Source: Alphaproteobacteria bacterium (GTDB lineage Bacteria > Pseudomonadota > Alphaproteobacteria > ATCC43930 > CGMCC-115725). Taken from it: 9,045 nucleotides of DNA. The stretch spans positions 1 through 9,045 of the forward strand of contig VAZR01000019.1 of the NCBI GenBank assembly GCA_005888515.1, in the 5' to 3' direction. The notes below the pieces were generated by a model, which did not search any database, had not been told where the DNA came from, and saw only the letters and a program-made list of their open reading frames with translations. Shown in pieces: positions 1 through 5,385 of this stretch (position 1 is its first letter; each line of letters starts with the position of its first letter). The translations under genes were made by a program, and so were the position numbers.

Positions 1-579
1 CAGAGTCTTGAAAATCCGCTCGGCAAGCGTGGGCAGGAGCTGCACCCGTGGTTCATCCGCACGCGCTCCTTCCAGGCAATGTTGGGCAAAAGCGGCGGCT
101 CAGCCGGTGTTGATGATGAATACGCGCACCGTTCGATGGACGGGTTCGGCGCTTTCATCCTTGGCCGCAATATGTTTGGGCCGATCCGCGGTCCATGGCC
201 CGACAACAATTGGAAAGGCTGGTGGGGTGCGAATCCGCCCTACCACGCGCCGACTTTCGTGTTGACGCATCATCGGCGTGATCCGATCGAGATGGAAGGC
301 GGCACCACCTTCTTCTTCGTGACCAACGGGATCGAGGCGGCCTTGGAACAGGCGAAGCTCGCCGCCAATGGTCGCGACGTGAAGATCGGCGGTGGCGTCG
401 ATACGGTGCGCCAATATCTTCGCGCCGGACTAATTGACGAACTGCATTTCGCATTCTCTCCGGTCGTGCTTGGGCAAGGTGAAGCGATGTTCGCTGGGAT
501 CGACCTGCCGGCGCTTTGCTACCGCGTCACCGAACATCAGGCGACCGAGCACGCCACCCACATCGTTCTCAGCCGATAG
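1..579 (+). CDS. Dihydrofolate reductase family protein (RibD C-terminal domain), 5' end missing
   Basis: The reading frame is open from the first base to a TAG at 577-579, giving 192 codons; the true start lies before the window. The visible protein begins QSLENPLGKRGQELHPW and contains HRSMDGFGAFILGRNMFGP, WWGANPPYHAPTFVLTHH, then IGGGVDTVRQYLRAGLIDELHFAFSPVVLGQG. This order (GRNMFGP, then a PTFVLTHH strand, then GGG-x-DT-x-RQYL) is typical of stand-alone proteins with the RibD C-terminal/dihydrofolate-reductase-like fold, which are usually a little over 200 residues, so about 20-25 N-terminal residues are probably missing. Members are presumed cytosolic NAD(P)H-dependent reductases, but most have no assigned substrate. 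It should not be called folA, and a role in folate or riboflavin synthesis is not supported. An internal ATG at 79 exists, but the upstream frame continues the family sequence, so it is not the start. Confidence 0.87.
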   Translation, partial: QSLENPLGKRGQELHPWFIRTRSFQAMLGKSGGSAGVDDEYAHRSMDGFGAFILGRNMFGPIRGPWPDNNWKGWWGANPPYHAPTFVLTHHRRDPIEMEGGTTFFFVTNGIEAALEQAKLAANGRDVKIGGGVDTVRQYLRAGLIDELHFAFSPVVLGQGEAMFAGIDLPALCYRVTEHQATEHATHIVLSR

Positions 580-790
580 GAATCCACCATTTCATTCCGC
601 TGGGTGCTACGAAGGCCGCGATTAACGGCCCGTCAAGTGGTGACGGTGAGGCCATTCTTCGTCGGCCTTAATGCCATCGTGAGCATCGGGTGCGGCATGA
701 CCGGCCGAGTCCCAGTCAATGCCAGCCACAGGATCGCAGACGCGACCGACTAGAGCGCAATCGGCACCCCGCTCTTGCCTAGTGGACCGA
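580..790. other. Intergenic stretch with no recognised gene
   Basis: Between the reductase stop and the higA remnant I see no family I recognise. On the minus strand one frame stays open down to a TAA at 622-624 and reads plausibly (…CDPVAGIDWDSAGHAAP, then …DEEWPHRHHLTGR). It lacks a convincing start with a ribosome-binding site and could be the tail of another decayed gene. No clear terminator follows the reductase. Confidence 0.4.
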
Positions 791-1077
791 TTACGCTGCG
801 TCGGCGGGGCGGACGCGTCTTTCGATCTCGACGCCGCGTTCGCGCTCGACGACGGCCAGATCGGATTGGCTTTGCAGGTCGAGCCAGAATTGCGGCCGAT
901 TGCCGAAATAGCGGCCGAGCCGGAACGCCGTATCGGCGCTGATCGACCGTCGCTCGTTGAGGATATCGGTGACGCGGCCGGAGGGGCACCGAGGTCGAGC
1001 GCGAGCCGGTTGGCGCTCAGCGCGCGCGCCTTCAGTTCGCGCGGTAATAAGCGTCCGGGGTGCACAGGTACAGGCAT
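791..1077 (-). pseudogene. higA: Frameshifted HigA-type antitoxin (XRE/HTH family)
   Basis: From the ATG at 1077 the protein reads MPVPVHPGRLLPRELKARA, then LSANRLALDLGAP, which matches the start of HigA/VapI-type antitoxins (helix-turn-helix, XRE family). The frame then runs into unrelated sequence. The continuation SGRVTDILNERRSISADTAF, then RLGRYFGNRPQFWLDLQSQSDL, lies one frame over and ends at TAA 791-793. The switch falls at about 983-988, in a run of C on the coding strand, and one added base restores a 95-residue HigA, the usual family size. HigA binds and neutralises the HigB mRNA-cleaving toxin and represses the operon. Here one missing base most likely kills the gene. A sequencing error in the C run is the main alternative. 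The toxin tail lies directly upstream in the normal higB-higA order. Confidence 0.82.
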
Positions 1078-1080
1078 ATC

Positions 1081-1134
1081 TTACCCTCGATGATAATCGA
1101 CAATCTCGACATCGAACTCGTCGCCCTTCGCATA
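1081..1134 (-). pseudogene. higB: Residual C-terminal end of a HigB-type toxin
   Basis: The seventeen codons directly before higA on the minus strand read YAKGDEFDVEIVDYHRG and stop at TAA 1081-1083, three bases before the higA ATG. The ending DVEIVDYH is characteristic of HigB (RelE-fold, ribosome-dependent mRNA endonuclease) toxins. Immediately upstream the frame meets a TGA (1135-1137), and no other frame shows the expected HigB body of about 75 further residues. The toxin is therefore truncated and cannot be active. Together with the frameshifted higA this is a dead toxin-antitoxin locus. Confidence 0.55.
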
Positions 1135-1171
1135 TCAAGCGGACTTGCGCGCGCCCAGACCCGGATATTAT

Positions 1172-1186
1172 GTTCTTATTTTGTTC
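1172..1186 (+). promoter_or_regulatory. LexA-type SOS box (GTTC-N7-GTTC)
   Basis: GTTCTTATTTTGTTC is an exact match to the GTTC-N7-GTTC operator bound by LexA in alphaproteobacteria. It sits directly against a TTGACA -35 element (1187-1192), where a repressor would block RNA polymerase. The match and its placement are visible; LexA binding is inference. Confidence 0.6.
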
Positions 1187-1215
1187 TTGACAAATCGATA
1201 ATCATGGGATATATG
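1187..1215 (+). promoter_or_regulatory. Sigma-70-like promoter downstream of the SOS box
   Basis: A perfect TTGACA (1187-1192) is followed after 17 bp by TATATG (1210-1215), a near-consensus housekeeping promoter reading rightwards with a start expected near 1222. No recognisable protein gene follows within about 800 bp on this strand; transcription would run into the repeat modules at 1270-1768. It may drive a non-coding RNA or be left over from a gene that was lost. Confidence 0.5.
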
Positions 1216-1269
1216 GATGTGTGGACAGAGGCGGCTGAAGATAAAGCCGTAATGCTCGGCCAGAGGTCA

Positions 1270-1295
1270 GCCTGTAAATCGCCTGTAAAACAGGC
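1270..1295. repeat. Structured repeat module D (direct-direct-inverted)
   Basis: GCCTGT occurs at 1270 and again at 1281, exactly 11 bp apart, followed by its inverted copy ACAGGC at 1290-1295. The second and third parts form a perfect 6-bp stem with an AAA loop. The first copy could compete for the same arm. Confidence 0.7.
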
Positions 1296-1298
1296 CTA

Positions 1299-1520
1299 TC
1301 AGGTGCCCGTCTTGAGGGTGATTCTCGCGGTCGGCGCGTCGGTCCCGAGGACGGAGGTGTTGCCGAACCGAATGATGATAATTGCTTCCCCACCTATCAG
1401 GAACGCATCGCCGCTGTTTGTCCGCTGTTCCGCCGCTGTTATTCCGCTGTTATCTGCCGGTGTTTTCGGGCGAAAAGCAATGTATATCATAGGGTTAGAT
1501 AAAACAGCGAGCGAAAACAC
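1299..1520 (-). CDS. Possible small ORF or gene remnant crossing the repeats
   Basis: A 73-codon minus-strand frame starts MFSLAVLSNP and ends RFGNTSVLGTDAPTARITLKTGT-like sequence at TGA 1299-1301. I recognise no family. The last 25 or so codons have GC-rich third positions as in real genes here. The first half is made of the AACAGCGG repeat units and is probably non-coding, and I see no good ribosome-binding site. It may be the tail of a decayed gene into which repeats were inserted, or chance. Confidence 0.2.
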   Translation of the reverse strand: MFSLAVLSNPMIYIAFRPKTPADNSGITAAEQRTNSGDAFLIGGEAIIIIRFGNTSVLGTDAPTARITLKTGT

Positions 1521-1535
1521 CCGGTATCAGCGGCG
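1411..1535. repeat. Structured repeat module E: four 11-bp iterations plus a large stem-loop
   Basis: CCGCTGTT occurs four times, at 1411, 1422, 1433 and 1444, each exactly 11 bp apart. The last unit pairs (CCGCTG 1444-1449 with CAGCGG 1528-1533) to close a long stem-loop whose inner stem GTGTTTTCG (1460-1468)/CGAAAACAC (1512-1520) is a perfect 9 bp. A further inverted copy, AACAGCG, lies at 1503-1509 in the loop. The loop is AT-rich compared with its surroundings. Confidence 0.7.
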
Positions 1536-1602
1536 CGTTTGCTGCTCCGGGCCCCGGCGCCTCGGTCAAAAACCGTGGATTTTCGCGGGGTCGCCGCCGC
1601 GG

Positions 1603-1633
1603 TTTGCTGCAGATTCCCTGCGGAAGCAGCAAA
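1603..1633. repeat. Structured repeat module A (direct-direct-inverted)
   Basis: CTGC occurs at 1607 and 1618, 11 bp apart, followed by the inverted copy. The outer arms TTTGCTGC (1603-1610) and GCAGCAAA (1626-1633) are perfectly complementary over 8 bp. The right arm runs into the A-run of the neighbouring terminator. Confidence 0.7.
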
Positions 1634-1658
1634 AAGCCCGCCGCCCCGGCCGGCGGGC
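1631..1658 (-). terminator. Rho-independent terminator, minus strand
   Basis: GCCCGCCG (1636-1643) pairs with CGGCGGGC (1651-1658) around a 7-base loop. On the minus strand this 8-bp GC stem is followed by TTTTT (1635-1631). It would end transcripts arriving from the small minus-strand ORF that stops at 1854. There is no T-run on the plus side. Confidence 0.65.
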
Positions 1659-1681
1659 GATCGGGATCGGCGCACGGGCAG

Positions 1682-1714
1682 TCTGGCTGCAAATCCGCTG
1701 CAAATGCAGCCAGA
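1682..1714. repeat. Structured repeat module B (direct-direct-inverted)
   Basis: CTGC occurs at 1687 and 1698, 11 bp apart, and the inverted GCAG begins at 1706. The outer arms TCTGGCTGC (1682-1690) and GCAGCCAGA (1706-1714) form a perfect 9-bp stem. The inner sequence CTGCAAAT is repeated nearly exactly. Confidence 0.72.
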
Positions 1715-1741
1715 AAACAGTAACGGGGTGTGCGCAGGCGT

Positions 1742-1768
1742 GCCTGCAAACTCCCTGCAGATGCAGGC
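1742..1768. repeat. Structured repeat module C (direct-direct-inverted)
   Basis: CTGC occurs at 1744 and 1755, 11 bp apart, and the inverted GCAG begins at 1763. The arms GCCTGC (1742-1747) and GCAGGC (1763-1768) form a 6-bp stem. The first-to-third spacing of 19 bp is the same as in modules A and B. Confidence 0.7.
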
Positions 1769-1853
1769 GGGTGCCGCCTCGGAGAACCGGGTCGGCGTGA
1801 GAGTGGCGGTGTGCGGAGCCGCGAGAATGCGTCGCCGGCCTGAGGTGCGCTTA

Positions 1854-2048
1854 TTAGGTTTCGGCTGCGGCGGCGGTCCGCGCCCGGCGGCGCTTGGGTT
1901 GGGCGGCGGCGACAGCGGCCTCGCGCGCCGCGGTTTCCTTGTCTTCCGCTTCCTTGGCGAGGCGAAGGGCGCGCAGCCGGCTGGTCTTGGCCGCCTCGGC
2001 CTGACGCGCGCTGTCGGATGGCGGGGTGAATTTCGATTTGCTGTTCAT
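1854..2048 (-). CDS. Small basic, alanine/arginine-rich hypothetical protein
   Basis: The frame gives 64 residues starting MNSKSKFTPPSDSARQAEAA and continuing with a charged, helix-prone stretch (SRLRALRLAKEAEDKETAAR). It ends in a basic, alanine-rich tail (PKRRRARTAAAAET) and a double TAA stop. I do not recognise a named family; short cytosolic proteins of this composition are common in alphaproteobacteria, and the FTPPSD-x-AR-x-AE opening looks like conserved sequence rather than noise. The ATG at 2048 is preferred over upstream in-frame starts because the upstream codons look non-coding, but only a weak GGAACG precedes it. A terminator about 195 bases downstream (1631-1658) fits this gene, with repeat modules B and C between them in the 3' untranslated region. 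The basic tail could bind nucleic acid, but that is speculation. Confidence 0.55.
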   Translation of the reverse strand: MNSKSKFTPPSDSARQAEAAKTSRLRALRLAKEAEDKETAAREAAVAAAQPKRRRARTAAAAET

Positions 2049-2283
2049 CGTTGCATTCGTTCCGCAAAGTTCGGATTCGCAAGATTGACCAGAAATTGCC
2101 ATCAATCCAAGGAATAGATGAGGATTATTGCCCCGGCTTGCAACCCGCGAGGCAAATGAAGACCAGAAAATCATCTGCCGAAAGATCCTGGAATGACATG
2201 GTTAAGCGGGCAAACCTTTGGTCAGCGGGCGCCGGTTTTTGCAGTGGTGCGACGAAACGCCTGGAGAAAATCGGAGCCTGTAC

Positions 2284-2312
2284 TTGATGCTGACCGCCGG
2301 GCACGGCATATA
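2284..2312 (+). promoter_or_regulatory. Candidate promoter for the helicase operon
   Basis: TTGATG (2284-2289) is followed after 17 bp by CATATA (2307-2312). Each hexamer matches the sigma-70 consensus only in part, so this is tentative. It would give a leader of about 200 bases before the TTG start of the helicase. Confidence 0.3.
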
Positions 2313-2437
2313 CGGAGGGCAGCGTTCGTGCTCTCCCTTTTCGAGCTACGTGATCGGGCTGCGTGAGCGATCCCGCGGAAATTGCGGGGCCTGGGTCCGA
2401 TCTTTATCCCCTGCCAAAACTGGACAGCCCTGATCAC

Positions 2438-2457
2438 GCGGGTCGTCTCCGACCCGC
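2438..2457 (+). promoter_or_regulatory. Leader hairpin upstream of the helicase gene
   Basis: GCGGGTCG (2438-2445) and CGACCCGC (2450-2457) form a perfect 8-bp stem closed by a TCTC tetraloop, about 60 bases before the TTG start. There is no T-run, so it is not a simple terminator. It could affect mRNA stability or temperature-dependent translation; no function is shown. Confidence 0.45.
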
Positions 2458-2520
2458 TCGGGCCATGCCGATCAAATGCGGCGTGCTCTCGCGGACCTCT
2501 TGATCTTGAAGGATCCTGGT

Positions 2521-3882
2521 TTGTCCAATTTTTCCGATTTCGGCCTTTTGCCGCCCATTCTCGATGCCCTCGCCGCCGAGGGTTACGACAACCCCACCCC
2601 GATCCAATCGCAGGCCATCCCGCAGGTGTTGGCCGGTCGCGATCTCTGTGGTATCGCGCAGACCGGCACCGGCAAAACCGCCGCTTTTGCGCTGCCGATC
2701 CTGCAGCGCCTCGCCGGCGAAACCACCCGCACGCCGCGCGGCACCTGCCGCGCGCTGGTGCTGAGCCCGACCCGCGAACTGGCCAGCCAGATCGCGCAGA
2801 GCTTCCGCAGCTATCGCGGCCGGTTGCCGCTCTCGACGGCCGTCGTGTTCGGCGGCGTTCCCCTCGGGCCGCAGCAGCGCCAGCTCGCGGCCGGTGTCGA
2901 CATCCTCGTCGCGACGCCGGGCCGTCTGCTCGATCTGATCGACCGCCGCGCGCTGGAGCTGTCGGGCATCCGCGTCCTGGTGCTCGACGAAGCCGACCGG
3001 ATGCTCGATCTCGGCTTCATCCACGCGCTGAAACGCATCGTCAGATTGCTGCCGAAACAGCGCCAGACCCTGCTGTTCTCGGCGACGATGCCGAAAACCA
3101 TCGCCGCGCTCTCCGAGGAATACCTGACCGATCCGGTCAAGGTGGTCGTGACGCCGCCGGCAACCACCGTGGAACGCGTCGACCAGACCGTCACCTTTGT
3201 CCCGGCCGAGCGCAAGCGCGAGCTGCTGGCGACGATACTGCGCGACCCGGATTTCGCGCGCGTCCTGGTCTTCACCCGGACCAAGCACGGCGCCGATCGA
3301 GTGGTGCGGCATCTCTCCCAGGCCGGCATCGATTCGGCCGCGATCCACGGCAACAAATCCCAGCCGCAGCGCGAGCGCGCGCTGGCCGGCTTCCGCGCCG
3401 GCCACACCCGTGTGCTGGTCGCCACCGACATCGCCTCGCGCGGCATCGATGTCGAAGGCGTCTCGCATGTCGTCAATTTCGAATTGCCGAACGTGCCCGA
3501 GGATTACGTGCACCGCATCGGCCGCACGGCACGCGCTGGCGCCGCCGGCAGCGCGATCTCGTTCTGCAGCGACGAGGAAAAGCCCTATCTTCGCGACATC
3601 GAGAAGCTGACGCGCGTCGCGATCCCGGCGCTTCCCGCGCCGGCCGCCCTGCGCATCGCCGCGAGCGGCCCGCCGGTCCGGCTGCCGGAACGGCCATCTC
3701 CGCCATCGACGCGCCCTGCACCCGCGCAGCCTCGCTCTCGCCGGCAACGGAATGGGCCTCGCCGTCCAAATCCCGCCTCGGCAGGCAATCGCCAGCGCAA
3801 CGAGACGGCCGATGCCGGGTCGCTGCCGGCCTTCCTGCGATTCCCGCGCGGCAAATCGACGGTGCACTCGGCTCGGTCGTAG
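2521..3882 (+). CDS. rhlE: DEAD-box ATP-dependent RNA helicase, RhlE-like
   Basis: The 453-residue protein uses ATP to unwind short RNA duplexes in ribosome assembly and mRNA turnover. All core motifs are present: Q motif (F4 to PTPIQ 25-29), Walker A AQTGTGKT (46-53), PTRELA, TPGRL, DEAD (156-159), SAT (187-189), VLVFTRTKHGAD, ATDIASRGID (from 301) and HRIGRTARAG (331-340). The domain boundaries and short linker match the RhlE group. After the core comes a low-complexity Pro/Arg/Ser-rich tail of about 80 residues, likely a non-specific RNA-binding extension. I chose TTG 2521 because AAGGA (2509-2513) sits 7 bases before it and MSNFSDFGL is where family members begin; an ATG at 2476 in the same frame has no ribosome-binding site. 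The next gene begins 6 bases after the stop. RhlE/CsdA/DeaD relatives are commonly cold-induced. Confidence 0.95.
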   Translation: MSNFSDFGLLPPILDALAAEGYDNPTPIQSQAIPQVLAGRDLCGIAQTGTGKTAAFALPILQRLAGETTRTPRGTCRALVLSPTRELASQIAQSFRSYRGRLPLSTAVVFGGVPLGPQQRQLAAGVDILVATPGRLLDLIDRRALELSGIRVLVLDEADRMLDLGFIHALKRIVRLLPKQRQTLLFSATMPKTIAALSEEYLTDPVKVVVTPPATTVERVDQTVTFVPAERKRELLATILRDPDFARVLVFTRTKHGADRVVRHLSQAGIDSAAIHGNKSQPQRERALAGFRAGHTRVLVATDIASRGIDVEGVSHVVNFELPNVPEDYVHRIGRTARAGAAGSAISFCSDEEKPYLRDIEKLTRVAIPALPAPAALRIAASGPPVRLPERPSPPSTRPAPAQPRSRRQRNGPRRPNPASAGNRQRNETADAGSLPAFLRFPRGKSTVHSARS

Positions 3883-3888
3883 CGCGAC

Positions 3889-4116
3889 ATGCTGGTTGCG
3901 CGGCAAGGGGAGGAGATCGTCTGCCCGAAGGGGACGCTCTGCGGCCGCATGATTCGCGATGCGCAGGACCGGATCACCGGCGACGATTTCTCGGCGAGCG
4001 AGGCCGTCGCTGCGCCGGCGGGCGAACGATATGTCTGCGCCTGCTGCGGGCGTATTGTGGCAATGCGTGAAGACCAGAGGTGGCGAGTTCACCTGCGTCG
4101 GGGGTGGGTTCGGTAA
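3889..4116 (+). CDS. 75-residue cysteine-motif (zinc-ribbon-like) hypothetical protein
   Basis: The frame begins MLVARQGEEIVCPKGTLCGR, with Cys12 and Cys18, and later has RYVCACCGRIVA, with Cys50 and Cys53 as a CxxC pair. It ends RWRVHLRRGWVR. Two cysteine pairs separated by about 30 residues in a short basic protein suggest a single bound zinc and perhaps RNA or protein contact. I do not recognise a named family. It lies 6 bases after rhlE, and its TAA overlaps the ATG of the desaturase by one base (TAATG), so the three genes are very likely one transcript with translational coupling. No strong ribosome-binding site precedes the ATG, which supports coupling with rhlE. A role in the same cold or membrane response is inference from position only. 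Confidence 0.78.
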   Translation: MLVARQGEEIVCPKGTLCGRMIRDAQDRITGDDFSASEAVAAPAGERYVCACCGRIVAMREDQRWRVHLRRGWVR

Positions 4117-5126
4117 TGAGCGATCTGAAGAACATTCTTTCCGATACCGCGGCGTTTCAGGATCCGATCCTGGCCCGGAGCCTCGGCCAGCTGGCGACAT
4201 CGTTCGGCGGATTTCTGATCACCTGCGCCGCGATGTACCTGTGCCTGCGAATATCGCTGTGGGCGACGTTGCCGCTCTCGGTGCTCGCCGCCGGGTTCCT
4301 CGTGCGCATCTTCATCATTCAGCATGATTGCGGTCATGGCGCCTTCTTCCGGTCGCAGCGCGCCAACCACATTGTCGGTATTCTTTGCGGCCTGATGACG
4401 CTGACGCCGTACGCCTTCTGGCGGCGGCAGCATGCCCGGCATCACGGGTCGTGGAACAATCTGGACCGGCGCGCCGCGAGCGGTCTCGACATCTATTCCT
4501 CGTGCATGACGATCTCGGAATATCTTCGGCTCGGCCGCTGGCAACAGTGGCTTTATCGTTTCTCGCGTCACCCCATCGTGTCGCATCTGATCCTGCCCCC
4601 GGTGGTGTTTCTGCTGCTTTACCGGGTACCGTTCGATGCGGCGAAGGCGTGGCGGCGCGAACGCCGCGCCGTCTATGTCACCAATCTCTTGTTGGCGGGA
4701 TTGTTCGGCGGATTGGGGCTGGTGATCGGCTTCGAGCGGGTCGTCGCCGTGCAATTGCCGATCATGATCCTGGCCTCGATCGTCGGCGTCTGGCTGTTCT
4801 CGATCCAGCACCGGTTCGAGCGCACGCTGTGGGTATCCGAGGCGAATTGGGACTTTGCCGAGGCCGCGCTGCGCGGCTCGTCATACCTGCGTCTGCCGCG
4901 CATCCTGCAATGGTTCACCGGAAATATCGGGTTCCATCACATTCACCACCTCAACCCGCGTATTCCCAATTATCGCCTCGAAGACTGTCACGGCGCGCTC
5001 GAGGGCGTGCAGGCTGCGCCGGTCCTGACATTGCGCACCGCCATCACGACGCTGCGCTACGCGCTATGGGACGAGGATCTGCGGCGGATGGTGAGGTTCC
5101 CCCGATACGCGGGGGCGGCGGCCTGA
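4116..5126 (+). CDS. Membrane fatty acid desaturase
   Basis: This 336-residue integral membrane protein has the three histidine boxes of di-iron acyl desaturases: HDCGH (70-74), HARHH (106-110) and HHIHH (274-278). Hydrophobic segments lie before the first box, between the second and third (two pairs), and next to the IQHRFERTLW motif. These enzymes use oxygen and reduced ferredoxin or cytochrome b5 to insert a double bond into acyl chains of membrane lipids. The box spacing fits the omega-6/delta-12-type bacterial group, but regiospecificity cannot be read from sequence and related carotenoid-modifying enzymes are possible. The start ATG 4116 overlaps the preceding stop as TAATG, with a GGGGTGGG stretch upstream. 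Downstream the stop is only 10 bases from the end of a convergent gene, with no terminator visible. Desaturases are typical cold-response genes, which fits the upstream helicase. Confidence 0.94.
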   Translation: MSDLKNILSDTAAFQDPILARSLGQLATSFGGFLITCAAMYLCLRISLWATLPLSVLAAGFLVRIFIIQHDCGHGAFFRSQRANHIVGILCGLMTLTPYAFWRRQHARHHGSWNNLDRRAASGLDIYSSCMTISEYLRLGRWQQWLYRFSRHPIVSHLILPPVVFLLLYRVPFDAAKAWRRERRAVYVTNLLLAGLFGGLGLVIGFERVVAVQLPIMILASIVGVWLFSIQHRFERTLWVSEANWDFAEAALRGSSYLRLPRILQWFTGNIGFHHIHHLNPRIPNYRLEDCHGALEGVQAAPVLTLRTAITTLRYALWDEDLRRMVRFPRYAGAAA

Positions 5127-5136
5127 GTCCGGCTGG

Positions 5137-5376
5137 TTAGCGATGCGAGTTGCCCATCCGCGGCGACCGCCGGCCATGCGACCAGTGGCCCGGCTGCATC
5201 TGCGCCTCAATCCGGCGCTGATGCTCGGTGATCCACGCCTCGGCATCCGCTTCGGTCGCGAACCGGCTGATCCGTGTCGGGTGGCTGTCCGGGATCTTGA
5301 CCTCGACGCCGAATGATCCGTCATCGAGCGAGATCACGCGATAAGTCGCTTCGGCATGCGGGTGTGTCTTCGGCAT
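5137..5376 (-). CDS. 79-residue conserved-looking hypothetical protein
   Basis: The frame begins MPKTHPHAEATYRVISLDDG, then has GVEVKIPDSHPTRI and ISRFATEADAEAWITEHQRRIEAQ, followed by a His/Arg-rich tail. The first part looks like a small beta-sheet unit, and FATEADAEAWI-x-x-H resembles the helix found at the end of many short alphaproteobacterial proteins. I do not recognise a named family and see no catalytic residues, signal peptide or membrane segment. GAGG lies 8 bases before the ATG, and the gene starts 9 bases after the stop of the zinc-ribbon gene, so it is the last of the rpsU string. Its end faces the desaturase end at 10 bases. Confidence 0.78.
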   Translation of the reverse strand: MPKTHPHAEATYRVISLDDGSFGVEVKIPDSHPTRISRFATEADAEAWITEHQRRIEAQMQPGHWSHGRRSPRMGNSHR

Positions 5377-5385
5377 GGCTCGGCC

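Larger units (their letters stand above)
2049..2520. other. Gene-free region upstream of the DEAD-box helicase
   Basis: About 470 bases without a convincing gene. The GC content is lower than in the neighbours up to about 2290. It should hold the divergent promoters of the small minus-strand ORF and the helicase, and it contains a leader hairpin at 2438-2457. A plus-strand ORF at 2155-2287 (start MKTRKSSAERS) has codon use unlike its neighbours and is not called. Confidence 0.5.

Noticed and set aside
1187..1535. Plasmid- or phage-type replication origin (iterons, AT-rich loop, TGTGGACA near 1219)
   Set aside because: The DnaA-box match is weak and there is no replication-protein gene; the modules differ in sequence, unlike iterons bound by a single Rep protein.
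1411..1768. CRISPR array
   Set aside because: The repeats are 4-9 bp words spaced by 11 bp with an inverted copy, not 24-40 bp repeats with unique equal-length spacers, and no cas gene is present.
1060..1800. Plus-strand 246-codon frame through the repeat region
   Set aside because: It begins upstream of the promoter, shows no family resemblance, is rich in Arg/Cys/Pro from GC-rich non-coding DNA and runs through every repeat module.
2155..2287. Plus-strand ORF starting MKTRKSSAERS
   Set aside because: Third positions are not GC-biased as in the neighbours, the GAGG is too close to the ATG, and no family is recognised.
2434..4200. Long minus-strand frame (588 codons) opposite the helicase
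   Set aside because: It is an antisense shadow: the plus strand carries every DEAD-box motif in order, and long antisense frames are expected at this GC content.
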